Position numbers and translations under genes: made by a program. Positions 53,195 through 64,000 of a DNA stretch of 64,000 nt are shown piece by piece. Source of the DNA: Siphonodentalium dalli. Taxonomy: Eukaryota > Mollusca > Scaphopoda > Gadilida > Siphonodentaliidae. The notes beneath the pieces are model-generated. The model was not told where the DNA came from, searched no databases, and saw only the letters and a program-made list of their open reading frames with translations. The stretch's first letter is position 1. Each line of letters starts with the position of its first letter. The DNA is taken from contig CP136061.1 in NCBI GenBank assembly GCA_032622095.1, positions 10,681,287-10,745,286 on the forward strand, written 5' to 3'.

Positions 53195-54341
53195 TATACT
53201 ATATATTTTGAGACTTCGTATGTGTGTATGTGTGTACTTCATAGAATCCAAAACGCGTGTACAGATTGAGATCAAATTTCGTATGTAAGTGTAAAATCCC
53301 ACCGACACCGCCGTAATCGTGTTTTCGAGCAGCTCTGAGCACCCTTTATCCACTCCCAGTCATCGAAATCAGCTCAAACGGCACGGCCGGGGTTAATAAC
53401 GTCATTATATATATATATGAAGTCAGAGTCTCCAAAGTTATACCGGAACAAACACGTGTTTACGTCGTCTTGGGGGTCCACGATGGGAGTCTGACTTCAA
53501 TGCAATGTTATCGCTCGAAACACGTGTTTACTTCGTGTTGAGGTTCACGATGGGAGTCTGACAATTGTTATCGCTCGAAATAGTACATTAGGACGGGAAC
53601 GGCTGGACAGATTGAGCTCGAACTTCCTATCTAAAGGTAAAATAAGCGTACGATGTCGTCCACGCGTTTTCCAGAAGCTCCGAGCACCCGTACTCCACTC
53701 CCAGTCATAAAAATCAGCTCAAACGCCACGGCCGGGGTTAATAACGTCATTATATATATATATACGAAGTCAACGTTATTAGCATCTGCATTGAGTGCAT
53801 TTCCTAGAACGCAACACGTGTTTTACGTCGTCTTGAGGTTCACGATGGGAGTCATTTCAATGCAATGTTATCGCTCGAAACACGTGTTTACTTCGTGTTG
53901 AGGTTCACGATGGGAGTCTGACATTTCAATGCAATGTTATCGCTCGAAATATTATGCAGAAAGGCAGATCTCGGAAACGGGTGGAGCTATCGACCTGAAA
54001 TTTGCTATGTGAATGTATCTTGCACCGGGTACAAATTTTATCGGGTCGCCGAGTCCATGCGACGCCCGTGCAGCGCATGCGCAGACGAGATCTCGGAAAC
54101 GGGTGGAGCTATCGACTTGAAATTTGCTATGTGAATGTATCTTGCGCCGGATACAAATTTTATCGGGTCGCCGAGTCCGTGCGACGCCAGCTTCGCGCAT
54201 GCGCAGACCAGATCTCGGAAACGGGTGGAGCTACCGGGTACAAATTTTTCTTATTGAAACGCGTGGAGCTAAAAATTAAAAACAAATATTAAAAAAATGT
54301 CATGTTTCGGACAAGCCGCCGGTGGCGGGCTAACCTGCTAG
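53195..54341 (+). mobile_element. Helitron-like non-autonomous element, copy 1
   Basis: Begins TACTATATATTTTGAGACTT after a TCTA microsatellite. It has a TG-rich tract, then ATCCAAAACGCGTGTACAGA. Internal ~118-bp tandem units follow, with GATCTCGGAAACGGGTGGAG, TGAATGTATCTTGC and GCGCATGCGCAGAC. It ends with the hairpin GCCGCCGGTGGCGGGC, then TAACCTGCTAG, followed by T. A 3' hairpin followed by CTAG fits Helitron/Helentron-type termini, and the internal tandem repeats plus microsatellite fit their short non-autonomous forms (HINE/DINE-1 type). No protein is encoded. Confidence 0.65.
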
Positions 54342-55229
54342 TCTATCTATCTATTATATATTTTGAAAGATCTGTGTGTGTATGTATGTGTTTGTTTGTT
54401 TGTGTGTGTGTGTGTGTGTGTGTTTGAAATCGATGGACTCCAAAACGACTAAGCCAATTTCGATGAAATTTGGTATTTTAGGGTATTTTCGGCCGGAGAC
54501 GAACATAGGCATATTTATTTGTCCGTGCGAGGTCAACTTTTCACGTGCGGAGGTCAAATCTGTTTTTTACGCCGTTTTGCGCTAATATATTTCAGTTCGG
54601 TGCTCACAAATCGATACGATATAGCGCGAATAATAAATTGCCAGTCATATAATTTGCACGGTTAGAATCTGTGTGGTTTCATCTTTCCAACGATATATAA
54701 TATGTATGTATCCGTTTTAGTTATCTGCCTCAATTATTAGGTACAAGTGGTGCGATGCTTTTATCGGGATAAAATCAATGCGTAAATTCTATGACGTCGT
54801 CAGAGGTCATAAAGTTAGATTACGTTAACTCTCACCCTGCCGATGCATTTGACTGTGTCGCGTTAACTCATCACCGGCCGAGGTATCCGCAAATGACATT
54901 GGGCTATACATCTCGGAAACGGGTGTAGCTATCGACTTGAAATTTGGTATGTGAATGTATCTTGCCCCGGATACGAATTTTATCGGGTCGCCGAGCACGT
55001 GCGACGCCAGCTTCGCGCATGCGCAGACGAGATCTCGGAAACGGGTTGAGATATTGACTTGAAATTTGGTATGTGAATGTATCTTGCCCCGGATACGAAT
55101 TTTATCGGGTCGCCGAGCACGTGCGACACCAGCTTCGCGCATGCGCAGACCAGATCTAGGAAACGGGTGGAGCAATCGACTTGAAATTTGGTTTTTGAAT
55201 AGCCCGGACGAAGTCGGGTCACCTTCTAG
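54342..55229 (+). mobile_element. Helitron-like element, copy 2 (different subfamily)
   Basis: Starts after a TCTATC run with TTATATATTTTGAAAGATCT and a (TG)n tract. It includes two ~118-bp internal units and ends GCCCGGACGAAGTCGGGTCA, then CCTTCTAG. The end hairpin differs from copies 1, 3, 4 and 5 and matches that at 13879-13910. Confidence 0.6.
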
Positions 55230-56387
55230 TACTATATATTTTGAGACTTCGTATATATGTGTGTATATGTGTGTGTGTGTACTTCATAGAATCCAAAACG
55301 CGTGTACAGATTGAGATCAAATTTCGTATGTAAGTGTAAAATCCCACCGACACCGCCGTAGATGTGTTTTCGAGAAGCTATGAGCACCCTTTATCCACTC
55401 CCAGTCATCGAAATCAGCTCAAACGGCACGGCCGGGGTTAATAACGTCATTATATATATATATGAAGTCAGAGTCTCCAAAGTTATACCGGAACAAACAC
55501 GTGTTTACGTCGTCTTGGGGGTCCACGATGGGAGTCTGACTTCAATGCAATGTTATCGCTCGAAACACGTGTTTACTTCGTGTTGAGGTTCACGATGGGA
55601 GTCTGACAATTGTTATCGCTCGAAATAGTACATTAGGACGGGAACGGCTGGACAGATTGAGCTCAAACTTCCTATCTAAAGGTAAAATACCACGTACGAT
55701 GTCGTCCACGCGTTTTCCAGAAGCTCCGAGCACCCGTACTCCACTCCCAGTCATAAAAATCAGCTCAAACGGCACGGTCGGGGTTAATAACGTCATTATA
55801 TATATATATACGAAGTCAACGTTATTAGCATCTGCATTGAGTGCATTTCCTAGAACGCAACACGTGTTTTACGTCGTCTTGAGGTTCACGATGGGAGTCA
55901 TTTCAATGCAATGTTATCGCTCGAAACACGTGTTTACTTCGTGTTGAGGTTCACGATGGGAGTCTGACATTTCAATGCAATGTTATCGCTCGAAATATTA
56001 TGCAGAAAGGCAGATCTCGGAAACGGGTGGAGCAATCGACCTGAAATTTGCTATGTGAATGTATCTTGCACCGGGTACAAATTTTATCGGGTCGCCGAGT
56101 CCATGCGACGCCCGTGCAGCGCATGCGCAGACGAGATCTCGGAAACGGGTGGAGCTATCGACTTGAAATTTGCTATGTGAATGTATCTTGCGCCGGGTAC
56201 AAATTTTATCGGGTCGCCGAGTTCGTGCGACGCCAGCTTCGCGCATGCGCAGACCAGATCTCGGAAACGGGTGGAGCTACCGGGTACAAATTTTTCTTAT
56301 TGAAACGCGTGGAGCTAAAAATTAAAAACAAATATTAAAAAAATGTCTTGTTTCGGACAAGCCGCCGGTGGCGGGCTAACCTGCTAG
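55230..56387 (+). mobile_element. Helitron-like element, copy 3 (near-identical to copy 1)
   Basis: Same architecture and almost the same sequence as 53195-54341 over more than 1.1 kb, including the two GTGGCGGGCTAACCTGCTAG-type termini. Differences are a handful of substitutions and a changed TG tract. The close identity points to recent tandem duplication or transposition. Confidence 0.68.
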
Positions 56388-57588
56388 TACTATATATTTT
56401 GAGACTTCGTATATGTGTGTGTGTGTGTGTACTTCATAGAATCCAAAACGCGTGTAAAGATTGAGCTCAAACTTCCTATGTAAGTGTCAAATCCCACCGA
56501 CACGACCGTGGTCGCAGTTTAGAAAAGCTCAGAGCACCCGTTCTCCAATCTCAAATCACCGCAAAGGCACGGCGTGGGTTAATCAAGTGATTATTTAATG
56601 AGCGTTTGTTTTTGACGCATCTCTATAAAGAGCGTCTGTTTGCCATTCAACGCTATTTGCATCTGCAGAGAGATATACGGAACATACATTAAATTTAAAA
56701 AACATTTGTTTCTGACCAACCCTGCGAGCACGGATGACGCGCTTTGTTTTTACAGTATATAGTCATATACCGAAATCATCCCAGATAATCACGAATATAG
56801 CATCAGATTTCTCCCCAGATATACCGTTATAAAAAGCTACTGGAATCTGCCAATCTACGGGAAATTCCAGGGAATGCCGATTGAGCTCAAACTTGCTACC
56901 CACGGGAAGTGTCATATATATGAGTGTGTCCTTTATAGACTCGAACCGATTGAGCTCAAACTTGCTAAATAAGAAAAAGCCCACAAGCCGTAAATATCAA
57001 CAACAACGATATTGCTACCTACGGGGAGCAACGTTATTAGCATCTGCAGAATTATGCAGAGAGAAAATGCTTTCCTATTTTTAGAACGCAACACATGTTT
57101 ACGTCGCGTTGGTGATTGAGGTTCACAACGGGGTTAATTGACTGTCCGCTCTTTGCGACGATGAGGTTCACGGCGGGGACTATTGACCAACACTCACAAT
57201 TTCGTCTTTTTCATCAGATACCAACACCACGACCGATCGGGGCGAAACTTGGTACGTGAGTGTAGTTTGACCAGGTGGTCGTCGCTGTCGTATTGGCGAG
57301 CCCGTGCGACGCCCGTGCAGCGCATGCGCAGACGAGATATCGGAAACGGGTGGAGCTATCGACTTGAAATTTGCTATGTGAATGTATCTTGCGCCGGGTA
57401 CAAATTTTATCGGGTCGCCGAGTCCGTGCGACGCCAGCTTTGCGCATGCGCAGACCAGATCTCGGAAACGGGTGGAGCTACCGGGTACAAATTTTACTTA
57501 TTGAAACGCGTGGAGCTAAAAATTAAAAAAAAATATTAAAAAAATGTCATGTTTCGGACAAGCCGCCGGTGGCGGGCTAACCTGCTAG
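56388..57588 (+). mobile_element. Helitron-like element, copy 4
   Basis: The first 600 bases differ from copies 1 and 3 (CGACCGTGGTCGCAGTTTAG, GCACGGATGACGCGCTTTG) and match copy 5. The last ~300 bases match copies 1 and 3, including the GCGCATGCGCAGAC unit and the terminal hairpin at 57560-57588. It is a mosaic. Confidence 0.65.
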
Positions 57589-58686
57589 TACTATATATTT
57601 TGAGACTTCGTATATATGTGTGTGTGTGTGTGTGTGTGTACTTCATAGAATCCAAAACGCGTGTAAAGATTGAGCTCAAACTTCCTATGTAAGTGTCAAA
57701 TCCCACCGACACGACCGTGGTCGTGGTTTAGAAAAAGCTCAGAGCACCCGTTCTCCAATCTCAAATCACCGCAAAGGCACGGCGGGGGTTAATCAAGTGA
57801 TTATTTAATGAGCGTTTATTTTTGACGCATCTCTATAAAGAGCGTCTGTTTCCCATTCAACGTTATTCGCATCTGCAGAGTTATACGGGAACGCAAACGT
57901 TATCGCTCGAAATTTATTCCCTGCGAGCACGGATGGCGCGCTTTGTTTTTACAGTATATACCTTCGATATATACCGAAATCATCCCAGATAATCACGAAT
58001 ATAGCATCAGATTTCTCCCCAGATATACCGTTATAAAGCTACTGGAATCTGCCAATCTACGGGAAATTCCAGGGAATGCCGATTGAGCTCAAACTTGCTA
58101 CCTACGGGAAGTGTCATATATATGAGTGTGTCCTTTATAGACTCTAACCGATTGAGCTCAAACTTGCTAAATAAGAAATTAGCCCCCAAGCCGTAAATAT
58201 CAACAACAACGATATTACTAAATACATGTTTTCGGCAATGTGAGAGTTTTCGGGGAGCCGTGATGCCAACAAGTAAATCTGTCTTCGGGTCGTTGTTGTT
58301 ACCAACAACAACGACCCGAAGACAGATTTCCCGACGGGAAGCGTTTGTTTTAAATTCAATGCAATGTTATCGTAGAGAGCTTTCACGAAACAAAGAATGC
58401 GTTGTCTGTCGTTCCTAGGAAGGGGGGATTTCTACGGGTAAATTTTTCCGCAGAAACAAAAAAATTAATTAAAACAATTTACAATTTAATTAAAACAATT
58501 TAAAATTAAAAAAAATTAACAATAAAAAAACAATTCAGAAACAAAATATATTAAATTTAAAAAACATTAAATTCATATTCAAAAATAAAAAACAAAAATA
58601 AATAAAAACAAAATAATTACAAAAATGTCATGTTTCTGAAACAAAGCCATGGGACGAATGCCGCCAGTGGCGGGCTAACCTGCTAG
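57589..58686 (+). mobile_element. Helitron-like element, copy 5
   Basis: The 5' half is nearly identical to copy 4. The 3' half instead contains a local hairpin (GTCTTCGGGTCGTTGTTGTT mirrored within 58278-58330) and an A-rich tract (58440-58620). It ends with GCCGCCAGTGGCGGGC, then TAACCTGCTAG at 58686. Confidence 0.65.
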
Positions 58687-59190
58687 TATAATATACAAAT
58701 CAAACTTAAATATGTGTGTGTGTCCGTTGTCTGTCCGGCTATGCATGGGCGGCCAAGCGGGAGTGTCGTTGGTCAGTTGACGTCATATATTTTAAAAGGG
58801 CACTTGTAATTAATTTAACTAAATATTTAATTATATACTCAAAAGCTTTGAATCCTTGTCGTTGAAAATTGCTTCACATGGGTATAATGCCCAGATGAGT
58901 GTCACGGGATAGGTACCGTTGGCCTCAGACTGTTTAAAGCGCCACTAAAGAACAATTTGAATCGTATAATTAATCATATACTCAAAACGGTCGACAATCG
59001 CAGGTTGATATGTTTTGTGTGTAGTGATTATTCTGTACTTAATTAAATTCCTATGCCATAGTCAGAGTTAGATTCGATGAGCGCATACCACGCTCGCGTG
59101 CACATCTATATAAAAATCCACCCGGCAAATCCACCCAAATAAATTGGGACAAAATCCGGGTGTCTCTCCCTCTGCATGTACCAAGAATCA
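58687..59190. other. possible sixth element start, then spacer
   Basis: TATAATATACAAATC and a (TG)n tract followed by GTCCGTTGTCTGTCCGGC abut the copy 5 terminus. They may be the truncated 5' end of another element. Nothing is recognised after about 58800. Confidence 0.35.
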
Positions 59191-59600
59191 AAGGACCACC
59201 AAGGCACATACTTTACCGGAGTATACCTGGGTAGAACCATAGTACAATATGGTAGAACAATGGTACACCGAGGTGAATAATACACCCTGGTGTATCCACC
59301 CGGAAGTACCCGCCCAGGTGTACCACGGTTAGCCTTCTATTATAACCCAGGCATTTCCTACTGATCAACCCATGTGTTCACACCCGGATAGAACCAGGGT
59401 GTGTGCTCCCACATAGCCTACCATTTCTCGCCTTTAATACCCTAGTGTTACCACTATAAAATACCCTGGTCTGTTCACTACCAGGTTCACCCAGTGCTAC
59501 AGACCTGATGAATCAGGGTTGGTGATTTTATAAACAATGAATCACAAGGGTATAACAAGGCGGTTATAGAACCAGCGTACCACCTAAACGACCACTCAAC
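59191..59600. repeat. degenerate 'CCAGGGTGT / ACACCCTGG' motif cluster
   Basis: Short motifs (ACCCTGGTGTA, CCCAGGTGTACC, AACCAGGGTGTG, ATACCCTGGT) recur irregularly in both orientations over about 400 bases. Too degenerate to define a unit. Confidence 0.5.
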
Positions 59601-59619
59601 TCACAAATGCATGTGAACC

Positions 59620-61740
59620 ATTATGGAGTGTGTCACCACACCCCCTGAATAATGACTACCAGTTAAATATAAGGGTGAATAATGTAAAATATTATGGAGT
59701 GTGTCCCCACACCCCTGAATAATGAATACCAGTTAAATATAAGGGTGAATTATGTGAACCATTATGGAGTGTGTCCATACACCCCTGAATAATGAATACC
59801 AGTTAAATATAAGGGTGGATTATGTGAACCATTATGGAGTGTGTCCCTCCACCCCCTGAAAAACGAATACCAGTTACATATAAGGGTGAATAATGTGGAC
59901 CGTTATGGAGTGTGTCCCTTCACCCCCTGAATAATACATACCAGTTAAATATAAGGGTGAATCGTGTGCACCATTATGGAGTGTGTCCAAACACACCCTG
60001 AATAATGAATACCAGTTCAATATAAGGATGAATCATTTGAACCATTATGGAGTGTGTCCAAACACACCTTGAATAATGAATACCAGTTCAATATAAGGAT
60101 GAATCATGCGACCCATTATGTAGTGTGTCCATACAGCCCCTGAATAATGAATACCACTTAAATATAAGAGTGAATCATATGAACCATTATGGATTGTGAC
60201 CCTACACCCCCTGAATAATGAATACCAGTTAAATATAAGGGTGAATCTTTGTGAACCATTATGGATTGTGACCCTACACCCTCTGAATAATGAATACCAG
60301 TTGAATATAAGGGTGAATCATGTGAACCATTATGGAGTGTGTCGCCACACCCCCTGAATAATATAATCCAGTTAAATATTAGGGTGAACCATTGTGGAGT
60401 GTGTCCCTAGACCCCCTGAATAATGAATACCAGTTAAATATAAGGGTGAATGATGTGAACCCTTATGTAGTGTGTCCCTATACCCCCTGAATAATGAATA
60501 CCAGTTAAATATAAGGGTGAATCCTGTGACCATTATGGAGTGTGTCGCCACACCCCTGAATATATAATAATACAAGTTAAAAATAAGTGTGAACCCTTTT
60601 GGAGTGTGTCTCTATACCCCCTGAATAATGAATACCAGTTAAATATAAGGGTGAATCGTGTGGTGAACCATTATCGAGTGTGTCCCCACACCCCTGAATA
60701 ATGAATAAGAGTTAAATATAAGTGCAAATCATGTGAGCCATTTTGGAGAATGTCTCTACACCCCCTGAATAATGAATACAAGTTAAATATAATGGTGAAT
60801 CATGTGGTGAACCATTATCGAGTGTGTCCCCACACCCCCGAATAACGAATACGAGTTAAATATAAGGGTAGATCCTGTGAACCATTATGGAGAGTGTTCC
60901 AACACCCCTGAATAATTAATAATATCAGTTAAATATAAGTGTAAATACTGTGAAACATTATGAAGTGTGTCCCTTCACCCCCTGCGTGATGAATACCAGT
61001 TGAATTTGAAGCGGAATCCTGTGAACTATCACGGAGTGTGTCCCCTCACCCCTGATTAATGAATACTAAATACATATAAACGTGAATCATGTGAACCATT
61101 ATGGAGTGTGTCCCCACACCCCCTGAATTATGAATACAAGTTCGATATAAGGGTGAAACCTGTGACCATTATGGAGTGTGTCCCCACACCCCCTGAATTA
61201 TGAATACAAGTTCGATATAAGGGGTGAAACCTGTGGAACATTATGGAGTCTGTCCCTAGAACACCTGAATAATGAATACCAGTTACATATAAGGGTGAAT
61301 CATGTGAACCATTACGGAGTGTGTCCCTACACTCCCTGAATAATGAATACCAGTTAACTATACGGGTGAATCCTGTTACCATTATGGAGTGTGTCGCCAC
61401 ACCCCTTAATATCTAATAATAACAGTTAAAAATAAGTGTAAATCCTGTGAACCATTATGGTGTTTCTATACAACTTCCGAATAACGAATACCAGTTATAT
61501 ATATAAGGGTGAATCATGTGAACCATTATGGAGTGTGTCCCTTAAGCCTCTGAATAATTAACAACAGTTAAATGTAAGGGTGAATCATGTGATCCACAAC
61601 GGAGTGTGTCCCCACACCCGCTGAATAGTGAATACCATTTAAAAATAAGGGTGAATCATGTGAACCATGATAAAGTATGCCCCTTCACCCCCTGAATAAT
61701 GGATACCAGTTAAATATAAGAGTAAATCATGTGTAAATAC
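59620..61740. repeat. ~72-bp satellite, about 29 copies
   Basis: Units contain CTGAATAATGAATACCAGTT, AAATATAAGGGTGAATCATG and GAACCATTATGGAGTGTGTC, then a C-rich ACACCCC. Unit length varies between about 68 and 78 bases through indels near the C-run. Divergence is moderate and even across the array. Confidence 0.96.
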
Positions 61741-61849
61741 TGCTGATACGATCAAGTTCATTTCCATTTCGATACCGAATTTCCAAGTAAAATATAAATA
61801 GACATGAAATAATGATAAATATGTTAATATATTACATCAAATCCGTATG

Positions 61850-62030
61850 CTTGTGAGATGCAGCTACCAACCATATTCATGTGACATAGCACACGGATAC
61901 AATCATGTGATATAGCAGCGATTATACGCATGTGATATGGACATCCGACCACACGCGTGCGATATAGCAATCAGCCCACACAAATGTAACATAGGTATAT
62001 AGCCACACGCATGTGCAATTGCAACACAAA
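61850..62030. repeat. ~30-bp degenerate minisatellite, ~6 copies
   Basis: Repeats of CAYGTGATATAGCA with CACACGCATG-type spacers. Confidence 0.7.
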
Positions 62031-63289
62031 TATAAATATGTAAACATGAGATGAATACAAACAAGTAAATTGATGAAAATACAATATTACTTCACCGAAA
62101 ATGTGGTGAGAATAGAAAACCTAAAACGACACCAAGAACAAATATAATATTATGACTTATCATATGTGATGCTGATAGTGATACATGAAGGAGAAAATAG
62201 GGAGCATAGTGGGTTAAGAGAATGGTTAAGTAAGAATCCAGATAAGCTAATAGAAGAAATGCTTAACAAGATTGTATTTTGCAAGAACCCGTTGTAAACT
62301 CGATGAATACTGGAACCTAACATGGGGGTGAAAATAGAAGTTACTCGAAGGGTGTGTATTTAGAAACTATAGGTGAACCCCCATAACAGGGACCCTCTAG
62401 CCACGTCCTTGCTAACTCATGATTTACACTGAATTAATGTTTCCTTTCGTTGTACAGTTTCGGGCATATAATCTAGAATAACACATAATAGCCTACAATA
62501 TTAATATGAATTTAGAACATAAAACACAAACAAACATCAACGTGTTCACCCATGCACACGCACCTCCACCCTAAAGATGATCCATGTGCCGGCCTGTCCG
62601 AATGATAATTGGGATATTTTCAAGCAGAAACGGTCAAATGTGAAGTATATCATTCGCATATCTGACACCCCAGCTCTGGTTTGGCGACATCTCGTCGCAG
62701 GATCGATCTGCGGTGTTGATACCCGAAATTATAGTATTTTTGCGAACCGCTCTGCAGGCTAGACAATTTCATGGTTAATTAAACATATATTTTTCTATTG
62801 ATACACGCATTATCCGCCATCTATGACTGATAATTATCTTTCAAACGAACTGCCTATAACGTCAAAAAGTGTCTACTATTTGTGATAAAATCGGAAATGA
62901 GTCGGAATTTCTATTAAATTTATCGGGGTGAGAGCAAGCTATGGTCGCTATCCCATTGAGGGAACATTCCACTTTGCGAAATTATGATTTGAATAGTGGA
63001 TATCACCATTTAACTGGGAGATATATAGCTTAATCTGAGGGAAGATATATTCATTTTTATCAAAACCGCATATGTCGGGTTTGGTGATACCCTCGGGTTT
63101 GGCGATACCACGTACACGGGGGTGCTTATTAATGAAACTGAGCTACTGTGATACAATTTATACATCATCATGACTGAATGTTATTTGTTATAGATTAGTT
63201 CAAAGTGTACCCAATGTTAACAAAGTCCATATCAGTGAAATAGTTGGTTAAATTTTGAAAATAACTAAACAAGATGATATAAAAATTTG
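62031..63289. other. no gene recognised
   Basis: One 61-residue plus frame (62577-62762) has a protein-like composition but no family I recognise. The rest is AT-rich spacer. Confidence 0.3.
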
Positions 63290-63640
63290 CGGTTAAATTT
63301 AACACGATTTTGAGTTGATTTTCTAACTAAACTCCACTTAGTTGACCATTTCAAACCAGCGCTTAGTTAAGAATCAACTAAATAATGGGTGAATAATCAA
63401 CTAAATGGGTTGGATACCAATTATATATTTAGTTATTGGCAACTAAATAGTTCTAAATAGCCCAACGATTTAGTTAGATTTAACTAACACTTAGTCGGTG
63501 TACTTTAACTAAATATCTTGTCACGCATTTACTTAATTTCTCAACCCAACTGATTTAGTTAAGATATCACCCAATGTTTAGTCGGTGGAATTCAACTAAA
63601 ATATTGGGTTGAATCCAACTCAAGTTTAGTTAGATATCCT
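63290..63640. repeat. cluster of AACTAAAT / ATTTAGTT motifs
   Basis: More than a dozen AACTAAA or TTTAGTT motifs in both orientations within 350 bases, often with CCCAA or GGGTT beside them (TCAACTAAATGGGTTGG, CCCAACGATTTAGTTAG). It resembles an old array of short inverted units. Confidence 0.7.
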
Positions 63641-64000
63641 TCATAATACCAAGGGGGCTTACTGATTTTCATTTGTGAATTATTTTGATGGGAATACATA
63701 TGAACTGACTTGGATAATAATTTTTAAAAAGCAAACAGATACTCGTGGTTTAGCTGTGGTTCGTTAATCACGCTAGCGTTGGGTCATATTACTTCGAACA
63801 GGATGTTGTTGAAAACCAACATGATCTCATCTTACCTATAAAATGGGACTTTGTCCCGTTAACTTGGGGGCAACAGGCTTAAAATGATTTTACGGGAACA
63901 CTCATTGCATCATTTACCAAACGCACTTGAATCATTCTTGTGACACTAGACATACTTGTATGAATTAATGGCACAAATAATGTAAATTAAATAACGACGT

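Overview
The window looks like nuclear DNA from a marine invertebrate, most likely a lophotrochozoan and plausibly a mollusc. It is AT-rich and gene-poor, and much of it is tandem repeats, inverted repeats, non-autonomous DNA transposons, Helitron-like elements and decayed LINE fragments. No operon structure, rRNA gene or CRISPR array is present. The host assignment is an inference from the type of gene and repeats; no sequence database was searched.

The one gene I can support fully lies on the minus strand from 39903 down to 24240. It is a five-exon gene for a secreted fibrinogen-related protein: a signal peptide, a short linker and one fibrinogen C-terminal domain (FReD). The five exons have canonical GT/AG borders and matching phases (1, 0, 1, 1). 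They sum to 774 coding bases, or 257 residues plus stop, and an AATAAA lies 12 bases past the stop. Decayed or partial duplicates of exon 4 occur at 26.9, 29.15-29.7 and 32.1 kb. The introns contain minisatellites at 24.5-25.5, 31.4-32.1, 32.4-33.2 and 35.6-36.4 kb whose repeat units carry splice-site-like or branch-point-like motifs. A TTAA-flanked piggyBac-like MITE (29986-30537), a tRNA-derived SINE and a 2 kb segment bounded by perfect 41-bp inverted repeats also sit in these introns.

Region by region: 1-0.2 kb holds a 25-bp minisatellite. An inverted repeat pair lies at 1.0 and 2.1 kb. From 2.49 to 8.76 kb there is a very large foldback (palindromic) element with ~2 kb unique arms, inner arms of ~42-bp repeats and a 20-bp hairpin at the axis. 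From 9.3 to 17.3 kb come several minisatellites, including a 79-bp satellite of about 2.5 kb, with minus-strand Helitron-like ends at 13.4-14.3 kb. From 18 to 23.5 kb there are small hairpin elements. The FReD gene fills 24.2-39.9 kb, with a decayed LINE ORF1 (zinc-knuckle) fragment at 37.9-38.5 kb inside intron 2. From 41 to 51 kb there are further duplications, a 165-bp hairpin, LINE reverse transcriptase and endonuclease pseudogenes at 45.3 and 50.1 kb, and 29-bp and 67-bp minisatellites. From 53.2 to 58.7 kb five Helitron-like non-autonomous elements lie head to tail. From 59.6 to 61.7 kb there is a ~72-bp satellite.

The most interesting points are the intact FReD gene with splice-motif minisatellites, the partial tandem amplification of its exon 4 together with the exon 4 donor, the foldback element, and the head-to-tail Helitron-like array. 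Nearly all other open reading frames are by-products of tandem repeats.
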